From Candidatus Stahliibacteriota bacterium (GTDB lineage Bacteria > Hydrothermota > Tepidihabitantia > B3-TA06): DNA of 12,742 nt. Numbering within the stretch: the first letter of the stretch is position 1; each line of letters opens with the position of its first letter. Below are positions 7,513 to 12,742 of this stretch, one piece after another. The position numbers were made by a program, and so were the translations under genes. The stretch covers positions 1-12,742 of the forward strand of contig DAOVCF010000037.1 of the NCBI GenBank assembly GCA_030670165.1, in the 5' to 3' direction. Under the pieces are notes generated by a model, which saw only the letters and a list, made by a program, of their open reading frames with translations, did not search any database and was not told the DNA's origin.

Positions 7513-8339
7513 TTCAACTCCGCTTCGGTCGGCGCGCGACCGTGAAACTCAAGGTTGTTCTCCATGAACGATACACCTTTACCCTTTACGGTGTTTGCAA
7601 TAATAGCTGTAGGGCAGCGTCGTTCCTGTGCGGCGAAACGAAACGCGGATAAGAGCTGCTTGAAATCGTGCCCGTCGACCACAAGCGCCTGCCAGCCGAA
7701 CGAACGAAACTTCTCGTCCAAAGGATCTATGTTCATCACCTCCGAGGTCGCTCCGTCGATCTGCAGGCGGTTTTTGTCTACGATCGCCGTAAGGCGTGAA
7801 AGCTTGAAGTGTGCGGAGCTCATGGCCGCCTCCCAAACCTCGCCCTCCTCGCACTCGCCGTCGCCAAGAAGCGCATAGACGCGTGAATCCTTGCGGTCGA
7901 TTCGCAAACCTAACGCCATCCCGTTGGCGAGCGAGAGCCCATGTCCAAGAGAACCTGTACAGATCTCTACACCCGTGGTACACAAACAGGGATGCCCCTG
8001 TAGTGGCGAGCCTAACCTCCGCAGGGTCTCAAGATGCTCGCGAGGGAAGTATCCGCAGTCTGCAAGCACGGCGTAAAGGGCTGGTGCGGCGTGTCCCTTG
8101 GAGAGCACGAATCGATCGCGCTCAGGCCAGTCAGGTTCATCAGGCCTGTGGCGCAGAACGTAATAGTAAAGGGCAGTGAGTATATCCACAGCCGAAAGCG
8201 AGCCGCCGGTGTGACCGGAGCCAGCCTTCGCAAGCATGACGAGCACGTCCTTACGCAACTGACGCGCTTTGGCGGTCAACTTGCCGATTAACTCCACAGG
8301 CGGCTGGATAGGTTTAAAATTAAAATCTTCTTTTTCCAT
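7485..8339 (-). CDS. tkt: Transketolase, N-terminal half (thiamine diphosphate-binding domain)
   Basis: A 284-aa subunit holding the diphosphate-binding part of transketolase. The thiamine diphosphate/Mg motif starts at GDG (159-161) and ends at N190 in VDKN, the usual spacing. Other family marks are AGSGHTGGSLS with H43, LSKGHAAPALYA with H83, and the GSLGHGLS segment at 129-136. Split transketolases of this size are common in archaea and many anaerobic bacteria. The ATG immediately follows the pdxA TAG (no gap), with AGGGA 6 nt upstream inside pdxA. Transketolase can supply erythrose 4-phosphate, the starting point of the DXP-dependent pyridoxal phosphate route, which may explain why pdxA lies directly before it. 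Confidence 0.93.
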   Translation of the reverse strand: MEKEDFNFKPIQPPVELIGKLTAKARQLRKDVLVMLAKAGSGHTGGSLSAVDILTALYYYVLRHRPDEPDWPERDRFVLSKGHAAPALYAVLADCGYFPREHLETLRRLGSPLQGHPCLCTTGVEICTGSLGHGLSLANGMALGLRIDRKDSRVYALLGDGECEEGEVWEAAMSSAHFKLSRLTAIVDKNRLQIDGATSEVMNIDPLDEKFRSFGWQALVVDGHDFKQLLSAFRFAAQERRCPTAIIANTVKGKGVSFMENNLEFHGRAPTEAELKWALAELGK

Positions 8340-9251
8340 CTAGTTCCCTGTTAGGCGATCTGCCATGCGGATGGCCGCTATCATACTTGAGGGATCGGCC
8401 ATCTCCTGACCGGCAATGTCAAAAGCCGTTCCGTGCAAAGGAGAGGTGCGCACGAACGGCAATCCCCAGGTGAGGTTGACGCCTTCGCCACGTGCCAGAA
8501 GCTTGGCAGGTATCATCCCCTGATCATGATACTGGGTAAGAAAGCCGTCCACCTCTTGTATATGACGATTAAACGTGTCTGCGGGATAGGGACCTTGAAC
8601 ATCAAGTCCCTCCTTGTTGGCTGCGGAGACGGCGTCTGCAATCTGTTTCTCCTCTCCATACGAAAACTCTTCGCCGTGCGGGTTAAGTGCGAGAACTGCC
8701 ATGTTTGCCTCGCGGCCATGAAGGGTTCTTAAGAAATCGGCATAAAGTTCAAGCTTGCGCAAAACGCGCTCGGTGGTGATGAGTCCTGGCACGTCTTGAA
8801 GCGGGTGGTGGGTTGTTACAAACGCAAAGGATGCGTAAGGTGAATGGGCAATCATGAGCACCTCGCGGGCACCGAACTCATGTGCAAGGAACTCGGTGTG
8901 GCCGGTGAAGCCAGGCACCGAAAGCCCGATGGCTTCTTTACTCACAGGAGCGGTAACCAGAGCGTCTATCTCGCCCTCCTTGAGGAGCTTGACGGCTTTC
9001 TTTATTGCTTCGAGCGCTGCTTTACCAGCCGAGTGCTGCACACGGCCGAACTCGAACTCCACCTCGCCGGTATCGGCTACTCGGGGCAATGAGAAGTTCA
9101 TCTTAAGCATCATCTGAGCCGCACTAAGGATACTTACGGAACCTATGATTGTCAAATGAATCGGTTCCTTGCGCAGCCTGGCTAAGGCTTTGACCACGAT
9201 CTCAGGGCCTATACCTGCCGGATCACCGAGGGTTATTCCGATCCTTGCCAC
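8340..9251 (-). CDS. pdxA: 4-hydroxythreonine-4-phosphate dehydrogenase (PdxA family)
   Basis: A 303-aa NAD-dependent dehydrogenase. PdxA oxidises 4-phosphohydroxy-L-threonine so that PdxJ can build pyridoxine phosphate. Motifs seen: GITLGDPAGIGPE (5-17), GHTE with H118/T119 for substrate binding, and metal-binding His residues H148 (TTHHP), H192 (NPH) and H242 (YHDQG). PADT lies at 223-226 and VRTSP.HGTAFDIAG at 267-281. The usual NPHAGEGG loop is changed to NPHGEEFSYGEE. The start is GTG at 9251, because an in-frame TGA lies five codons upstream and the start fits the predicted +1. It is the first gene of the seven-gene operon. The PdxA2-type D-threonate 4-phosphate dehydrogenases are a related alternative, but no DUF1537-type sugar-acid kinase is adjacent here. 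Confidence 0.88.
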   Translation of the reverse strand: MARIGITLGDPAGIGPEIVVKALARLRKEPIHLTIIGSVSILSAAQMMLKMNFSLPRVADTGEVEFEFGRVQHSAGKAALEAIKKAVKLLKEGEIDALVTAPVSKEAIGLSVPGFTGHTEFLAHEFGAREVLMIAHSPYASFAFVTTHHPLQDVPGLITTERVLRKLELYADFLRTLHGREANMAVLALNPHGEEFSYGEEKQIADAVSAANKEGLDVQGPYPADTFNRHIQEVDGFLTQYHDQGMIPAKLLARGEGVNLTWGLPFVRTSPLHGTAFDIAGQEMADPSSMIAAIRMADRLTGN

Positions 9252-9256
9252 GCTGT

Positions 9257-9284
9257 ATTTTAATCATTTTCATGCCGAGAGCAA
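9257..9284 (-). promoter_or_regulatory. Promoter of the pdxA-to-holB operon, predicted leaderless
   Basis: Read on the minus strand, TTGCTC (9284-9279) lies 16 bp upstream of TAAAAT (9262-9257). Five nt then separate the -10 box from the GTG at 9251, putting the start codon at about +1. There is no room for a 5' leader or ribosome site. The -35 box is weak, matching only TTG. The 72-bp gap to ogt also holds the ogt promoter in the opposite direction; the two -35 boxes are only 5 bp apart. Confidence 0.55.
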
Positions 9285-9289
9285 GCTAA

Positions 9290-9317
9290 TTGACCTTGGT
9301 TAATGAAAGATTATACT
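9290..9317 (+). promoter_or_regulatory. Promoter of the ogt operon, predicted leaderless
   Basis: TTGACC (9290-9295), a 16-bp spacer and TATACT (9312-9317), followed by 6 nt and the ATG at 9324. The predicted transcription start is the A of that ATG. No Shine-Dalgarno motif lies between the -10 box and the start. This is the same spacing as the M6 gene promoter. Confidence 0.68.
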
Positions 9318-9323
9318 TAATTG

Positions 9324-9791
9324 ATGAAGAGGTACCTTTTCGAATCGAAGCCCTTGAGTGTTCTGGTCCTCTGGGATAGGGGAAAGGCGCAAGGGATATT
9401 GATTAACCCTGGCGCTGATGTCGTTCTGGATGAGGTTCCTCCGGTGGAAGTCGAAAGATTCTTTACACAGCTCCGCGATTATCTGGCAGGCAAGGAGGTG
9501 AGCCTTAGTCTACCGATTAACTGGGAAAGGTTGACGCCCTTTGCAAGAAAGGTCTCTCAGGAACTTTTAAAGACCCGCTGCGGCCAGATGCTCTCCTACG
9601 CAGAGCTTGCAAGAAGGATAGGAAATCCCAAGGCGGCACGCGCGGTCGGCCAGGTGATGGCTAAGAATCCTTTCCCTCTGGTTATCCCTTGCCACAGGGT
9701 GATAGGCTCGAACGGTTCGCTCACCGGCTTCGGCGGCGGGCTGGAACTCAAAGCCAGACTGCTTGCACTGGAACAAAAGATGCCAAGATGA
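9324..9791 (+). CDS. ogt: Methylated-DNA--protein-cysteine methyltransferase (Ogt/AGT type)
   Basis: A 155-aa suicide repair protein that takes alkyl groups from O6 of guanine (and O4 of thymine) onto its own cysteine. The active site is IPCHRV with C123. Before it come the DNA-binding helix region with SYAELA (91-96) and the recognition segment ARAVGQVMAKNP (105-116). After it comes the substrate-pocket loop GFGGGLELKARLL. There is no Ada-type metal-binding regulatory domain, so this is the stand-alone enzyme. I chose ATG 9324 rather than the preceding in-frame TTG at 9321, because the promoter places the transcript start at 9324. The stop overlaps the next gene as ATGA. Confidence 0.94.
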   Translation: MKRYLFESKPLSVLVLWDRGKAQGILINPGADVVLDEVPPVEVERFFTQLRDYLAGKEVSLSLPINWERLTPFARKVSQELLKTRCGQMLSYAELARRIGNPKAARAVGQVMAKNPFPLVIPCHRVIGSNGSLTGFGGGLELKARLLALEQKMPR

Positions 9792-9964
9792 GCGTGAATG
9801 ATATAAGGCCTCCTGAATCCCCCCACGAGGTGTGGAGAAATTCTATGATCCTTATCGCTTCAATATCGATCATGGCCCTAACTATGTTTATCTTTCGCAT
9901 AATCGAAGGGATACGATATACAAATCTTAATCTGCTGCTGCGTATTTTCCTTAGACTCTCCTGA
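9788..9964 (+). CDS. Hypothetical 58-aa single-pass membrane protein
   Basis: A small unrecognised protein whose ATG overlaps the ogt TGA as ATGA, so its translation is probably coupled to ogt. The first 20 or so residues are polar (RPPESPHEVW is visible). A hydrophobic segment rich in Ile, Met and Leu spans about residues 20-37. The tail carries scattered Arg (RIIEGIRY, then RIFLRLS) and ends positively charged. This is the pattern of a single transmembrane helix with flanking polar ends. The base composition is more A/T-rich than the neighbouring genes. Coupled start, hydrophobic design and short length support a real gene. No function can be given. Confidence 0.6.
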   Translation: MSVNDIRPPESPHEVWRNSMILIASISIMALTMFIFRIIEGIRYTNLNLLLRIFLRLS

Positions 9965-10168
9965 AGGCGATTACGTGTTCGCCGGGTTCGTTAAAACCAC
10001 GGTGTGGGAAAACGAAAAGAAATCCAAGTATACTGCATGGGTAAGCTGAAGGAAGCAAAGACAGTCAAGATGCCGCTCGCCGGACGGGCTTTTGTGGATT
10101 GCGATATTCCGCAACTTGGTAACCAGGCAGATTACATCCCCCGGAAATTAGCGGAAGAAACGAGTTAG
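9951..10168 (+). pseudogene. Probable frameshifted gene remnant (two protein-like pieces in adjacent frames)
   Basis: About 200 bp between the small membrane gene and frdA. From about 9951 one frame reads with good protein character (GDYVFAGFVKTTVWENEKK) and stops at TGA 10047-10049. Just before that stop, the minus-one frame opens and continues to TAG 10166-10168, with segments KMPLAGRAFVDCDIPQLG and DYIPRKLAEE. On its own this second piece can be read as a 43-aa ORF from ATG 10037. No ribosome site or promoter with the local geometry precedes it. Joining the pieces across one missing or extra base gives about 70 continuous protein-like residues, so I read it as the decayed end of a gene. 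I do not recognise the family. A real 43-aa gene is the alternative. Confidence 0.4.
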
Positions 10169-10183
10169 GCGATCTGTTGCCGA

Positions 10184-11869
10184 TTACAGGAACCGACCTA
10201 TGAACGGGTCATAATTCTTGCGGTGCTTCTTTAAGACCTCTGGGTTGCGGTACTCTGGAATAAGGATTGGCGCGTGGCTGGTCTCCGGGATTCCTTCGTC
10301 TTCAAGCTCGGCGCGAAACGCCCGTACGTGGTCGAGAGAGAGTTTGGCTTCGCGTCCAGCCAGAGCCTTGGCTCTCTCAGACGCTGCTTTACCCGCCCTG
10401 CGTCCGAACACATTGTAGTCTAAAATCGAGTTGCCCATCAGCCGGTTGCGGCCGTGCACCCCGCCTGAGACCTCGCCTGCGGCAAAAAGACCGGCAAGGG
10501 TGGTTTCGGTATCAGCGTTGATCTCAATCCCGCCGTTCTGGTAGTGCAGGGTGGGGTAGACAAGCATGGGTTCTTGCGTGATGTCTATGCCGAAACGCTT
10601 GAACTGACGCACCATTGCAGGAAGAGCGGAATGGATGGTTCCCGGGCTTGATAAAAGATTGATGATGGGTGAATCAAGCCAAACCCCGACGCGACCGGCA
10701 GGGGTCTTCACACCCATGCCCCGTTTGGTGGATTCGCGGATAAACGACGCCGCCTCAACGTCGCGCGGCTCCAGTGGAAATACGAATAGTTCCCCTTCCT
10801 TGTTCACCGGCTGGCCGCCAAGACCTCTGACCTTCTCTGTAATGAGAAAGCCCAGTATCTGCTCAGGGTATACCGCACCGGTGGGGTGGAACTGCACCGA
10901 GTCCATGTACAAAAGCTTTGCTCCGGCGTGATAGGCCATCACCAGGCCGTCGGCGGTGGCTCCGTAGTGATTGGTGGTGGCAAACCCTTTTATGTGCAGG
11001 CGTCCGAATCCACCGGTGGACATGATCACCGAGCGGGCGCGGATCACGGTATACTCCTCGGTCTCCATGTTGTAAAGAAGCGCGCCTGCCGCTTCGCCCG
11101 CATCGTCAAGGAGAAGTTCGACCGCCGGAGAGTACTCCACGATGGTAATCTTATCAGGGTGATTCTTGACCTCGTCGCGCAAAACGCGCTGGATTTCGGC
11201 TCCGGTGTAGTCGCGACAGGAGAGCATGCGGCGTCTGGAGGTGCCGCCGCCGGACTCGGTGTTAAGGATACCTTCGGCGTTCTTATCCCACATCACACCC
11301 AACTCCCCAAGGTAGGCGGCGATCCCCGGAGCATCCATAATCAAGGTGCGCACCAGCTCCGGCTTGTTGTCAAAGTGGCCGCCGCCGATCACATCGAGGT
11401 AGTGGATTGCAGGCGAGTCGTGTGGGTTCACCGCTGCCTGCATCCCGCCCTGAGACATCATTGAGTTGGAATCACCAACGCGCAGCTTGGTGGCAAGAAC
11501 GGCGTTCATGCCTGCGTTTGCCACCTGGATTGCAGCCATGCATCCGCCGCCGCCTCCGCCGATGATCAATACGTCAGTATCGTAATCAGGCTCACTAAGA
11601 TCGAAATCATCAGGGTTGATGCGGGGGTAGCTCTCAAGAAGATCAACAACGCGCGAGGTCATCTCCTCCCCCTTGTTTACTCCCACGCGGATAGGCTTGC
11701 GCGCATCGGGCTGGTAATCAGGATGAAAATTGGATAAAACCTCCTCGCGCTCGGCAAGGCTCATCCTCTTAACCACCTCTCGGCCAGCCTTCGCCTTTTC
11801 CAAACGCGCCTGACGCGTGGCCTTGACATTCTCCAAAGAGACCTGCATGTATTCGGGGTATCCGCTCAT
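10184..11869 (-). CDS. frdA: Fumarate reductase / succinate dehydrogenase flavoprotein subunit
   Basis: A 561-aa FAD enzyme interconverting fumarate and succinate. An N-terminal extension of about 95 charged residues precedes the FAD-binding GGGGGG (104-109). Catalytic residues are in place: H328 in FHPTG, E345/R348 in TEKVRG, R369 in PRD, H442 in TLHYQNGG and R476 in NRLMGNS. The segment that carries the covalent flavin His in SdhA/FrdA reads DSNSMMSQGG, with N135 in the His position, so FAD is probably not covalently bound. Only about 70 residues follow the NVFGRRAGKAA helix, so the C-terminal helical region is shorter than in E. coli FrdA (602 aa). It follows frdB after an 8-nt gap. L-aspartate oxidase is a related alternative, but the adjacent iron-sulfur subunit argues against it. 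Confidence 0.9.
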   Translation of the reverse strand: MSGYPEYMQVSLENVKATRQARLEKAKAGREVVKRMSLAEREEVLSNFHPDYQPDARKPIRVGVNKGEEMTSRVVDLLESYPRINPDDFDLSEPDYDTDVLIIGGGGGGCMAAIQVANAGMNAVLATKLRVGDSNSMMSQGGMQAAVNPHDSPAIHYLDVIGGGHFDNKPELVRTLIMDAPGIAAYLGELGVMWDKNAEGILNTESGGGTSRRRMLSCRDYTGAEIQRVLRDEVKNHPDKITIVEYSPAVELLLDDAGEAAGALLYNMETEEYTVIRARSVIMSTGGFGRLHIKGFATTNHYGATADGLVMAYHAGAKLLYMDSVQFHPTGAVYPEQILGFLITEKVRGLGGQPVNKEGELFVFPLEPRDVEAASFIRESTKRGMGVKTPAGRVGVWLDSPIINLLSSPGTIHSALPAMVRQFKRFGIDITQEPMLVYPTLHYQNGGIEINADTETTLAGLFAAGEVSGGVHGRNRLMGNSILDYNVFGRRAGKAASERAKALAGREAKLSLDHVRAFRAELEDEGIPETSHAPILIPEYRNPEVLKKHRKNYDPFIGRFL

Positions 11870-11874
11870 CGTAT

Positions 11875-11879
11875 CTCCT
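11875..11879 (-). promoter_or_regulatory. Shine-Dalgarno site of frdA overlapping the frdB stop
   Basis: AGGAG, read on the minus strand, ends 5 nt before the frdA ATG at 11869 and shares bases with the frdB TAG stop (TAGGAG). Terminating and starting ribosomes therefore meet here. It shows that canonical anti-SD pairing is in use in this genome, in contrast to the leaderless lead genes. Confidence 0.8.
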
Positions 11880-12639
11880 AGAAGACCTTGAAGTCCAGCT
11901 TGCGCTCGGTGTAGCGCTTGGTTAACTCCTCACGCGAGAGACCCTTGAGTTTCTCAATTTCCTTTTCGTAACGGCCTTCCTTCTGCTCGGCCAGGCGCTC
12001 GGCAAGGTGTGCCGAGCGAGGCAGAAGGTAGCGTCCGGTCAGCCGCCGGGCAAGGAGCGCGATGTTGTACTGCACCATCTCCGCAGGACAGCGCACGGCG
12101 CAAAGGCCGCACATGATGCAGTCGAACGAAAGGTCTGCGGCTTTGGCAAGGTTACCGCGTTTGATCTCCTGGATGTAATCCATTACTTCGATTTCCTGCG
12201 GGCACGCCTTGGTGCAGGAGTTGCAAGCCACGCACCGGAACACCTCAGGGTAGTAGCGCTGGATGGACGCAAGCTCAGGCTTGAGCTTTGAGATGTCGTA
12301 GACCGCCTTGACCGCCGGTGTAAAAGGTATCTGCACCAAATACATGTTGGGTTCAACCACGGTCTGGCATGCAAGGCCGGTGCGAAGCTTGTAGTCGCCT
12401 TCCAGCCGGTAGATGGTGGCACACGCCCCGCAGAAACCCTCCCGGCAGCCTATAGCTTTCTTGAACTGGAAGCCCACGTACTCCATCGCGGTAATGATGG
12501 TAAAGCTTTCGGGAACGAAGAAGCGCTTCCCGTAGATGAAGACCGGGATCAGTTTTTCTTTTGGTTTGTCGTCCGGATAGGCAGGCCCCGCCTGGGGTTC
12601 CGGCCCAGGCGCTTTAACTTCTACTTCCTTATCATCCAT
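11878..12639 (-). CDS. frdB: Fumarate reductase / succinate dehydrogenase iron-sulfur subunit with an extra cluster ligand
   Basis: A 253-aa electron-transfer subunit. After a Pro/charged lead of about 30 residues comes a plant-type ferredoxin domain with C65, C70, C73 and C91 for [2Fe-2S]. The C-terminal domain has two complete CxxCxxCxxxCP motifs: C136/C139/C142/C146 and C174/C177/C180/C184. In typical SdhB/FrdB the second motif lacks the middle Cys (a Val or Ile stands there) and the site holds [3Fe-4S]. Here C177 fills that place, so two [4Fe-4S] clusters are expected. After about residue 200 the chain becomes a charged helix. It is the first gene of its operon, with a promoter right at the start codon and frdA next. 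No anchor subunit gene is seen. HdrC-like proteins share the double 4Fe-4S motif but lack the [2Fe-2S] domain. Confidence 0.9.
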   Translation of the reverse strand: MDDKEVEVKAPGPEPQAGPAYPDDKPKEKLIPVFIYGKRFFVPESFTIITAMEYVGFQFKKAIGCREGFCGACATIYRLEGDYKLRTGLACQTVVEPNMYLVQIPFTPAVKAVYDISKLKPELASIQRYYPEVFRCVACNSCTKACPQEIEVMDYIQEIKRGNLAKAADLSFDCIMCGLCAVRCPAEMVQYNIALLARRLTGRYLLPRSAHLAERLAEQKEGRYEKEIEKLKGLSREELTKRYTERKLDFKVF

Positions 12640-12646
12640 ATCGCTA

Positions 12647-12674
12647 ATGATAGGCCGAGGGTTTTAAATGTCAA
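12647..12674 (-). promoter_or_regulatory. Promoter of the frdB-frdA operon, predicted leaderless
   Basis: On the minus strand TTGACA (12674-12669) is followed by a 16-bp spacer and TATCAT (12652-12647), then 7 nt and the ATG at 12639. The predicted +1 is at or one base before the A of the start codon. No Shine-Dalgarno motif lies in between. Confidence 0.7.
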
Positions 12675-12691
12675 GGTAAATACATCCCGCG

Positions 12692-12742
12692 CGCCTGCTT
12701 CGCATGCTTGAGCTTCCTCGCAACGACAATTCGGGCCGACCT
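12692..12742 (-). repeat. Possible partial copy of a dispersed palindromic-type repeat
   Basis: On the minus strand this edge reads TTGTCGTTGCGAGGAAGC followed by CATGCGAAGCAGG. It closely resembles the GTCATTGCGAGGAGC...CGAAGCAATC type of short interspersed intergenic repeat found in many unrelated bacterial genomes. That resemblance is from memory. The right end is cut by the window, and no second copy is visible here. No coding frame is evident. Confidence 0.35.

Noticed and set aside
6820..7545. Plus-strand open frame of 241 codons across the transketolase genes
   Set aside because: It lies antisense to strongly conserved transketolase coding sequence, has no recognisable motifs, and can be explained by codon bias of the real gene.
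8350..8362. 13-bp string GTTAGGCGATCTG shared with 10164-10176
   Set aside because: One copy lies in pdxA coding sequence. A chance 13-bp match within a window of this size is expected, and no flanking similarity exists.
9321..9323. TTG as the ogt start
   Set aside because: The predicted transcription start is at 9324, so this TTG would be outside the message; the ATG directly follows and suits the leaderless pattern.
9966..9983. GGCGA...TCGCC hairpin after the small membrane gene as a terminator
   Set aside because: The stem is only 5 bp, the loop is 8 nt and no T-run follows; it also falls inside the protein-like remnant.
10029..10034. TATACT before ATG 10037 as a promoter for the 43-aa ORF
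   Set aside because: Only 2 nt separate it from the ATG and the position 16 bp upstream reads GGAAAA, not a -35 box.

Overview
This window looks like a fragment of an uncultured bacterial genome of moderate GC, densely packed with genes. FtsEX with a murein-hydrolase activator shows a walled, dividing bacterium. The secreted M6 peptidase ends in a beta-sandwich tail of the Por/T9SS sorting or FlgD-Ig type. Such tails are common in Bacteroidota-like and WOR-3/Stahlbacteria-like lineages; that placement is an inference with low confidence. No rRNA, tRNA, CRISPR array, transposase or phage gene is visible.

Layout, left to right. (1) Plus strand, 86-2791: a secreted M6-family metalloprotease whose stop codon lies inside a 7/9-bp tandem repeat. 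(2) Minus strand, read from 9251 down to 2899: a seven-gene operon in transcription order pdxA, transketolase N half, transketolase C half, ftsE, ftsX, envC-like, holB. Every junction abuts or overlaps, so vitamin B6 and pentose metabolism, division and replication genes are tied together. (3) Plus strand from 9324: an ogt-type DNA alkyltransferase, overlapped by a 58-aa single-pass membrane protein, then about 200 bp that look like the broken remains of a gene. (4) Minus strand, 12639-10184: a two-gene fumarate reductase/succinate dehydrogenase operon (iron-sulfur subunit, then flavoprotein). (5) The right edge carries what looks like part of a dispersed palindromic repeat.

The strongest unifying signal is promoter geometry. 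All four transcription units that start in the window show a TTG-type -35 box, a spacer of exactly 16 bp and a TAnnnT -10 box. The start codon lies only 5-7 nt past the -10 box, at the expected +1, so the lead mRNAs appear to be leaderless. Several downstream genes instead have Shine-Dalgarno sites, such as the AGGAG overlapping the frdB stop codon. The fumarate reductase is also unusual. Its flavoprotein has Asn where the covalent-FAD His normally sits. Its iron-sulfur subunit has a fourth Cys that should turn the usual [3Fe-4S] centre into [4Fe-4S]. The operon begins at its own promoter and encodes no membrane anchor. Together these suggest a soluble enzyme with an unknown electron partner.
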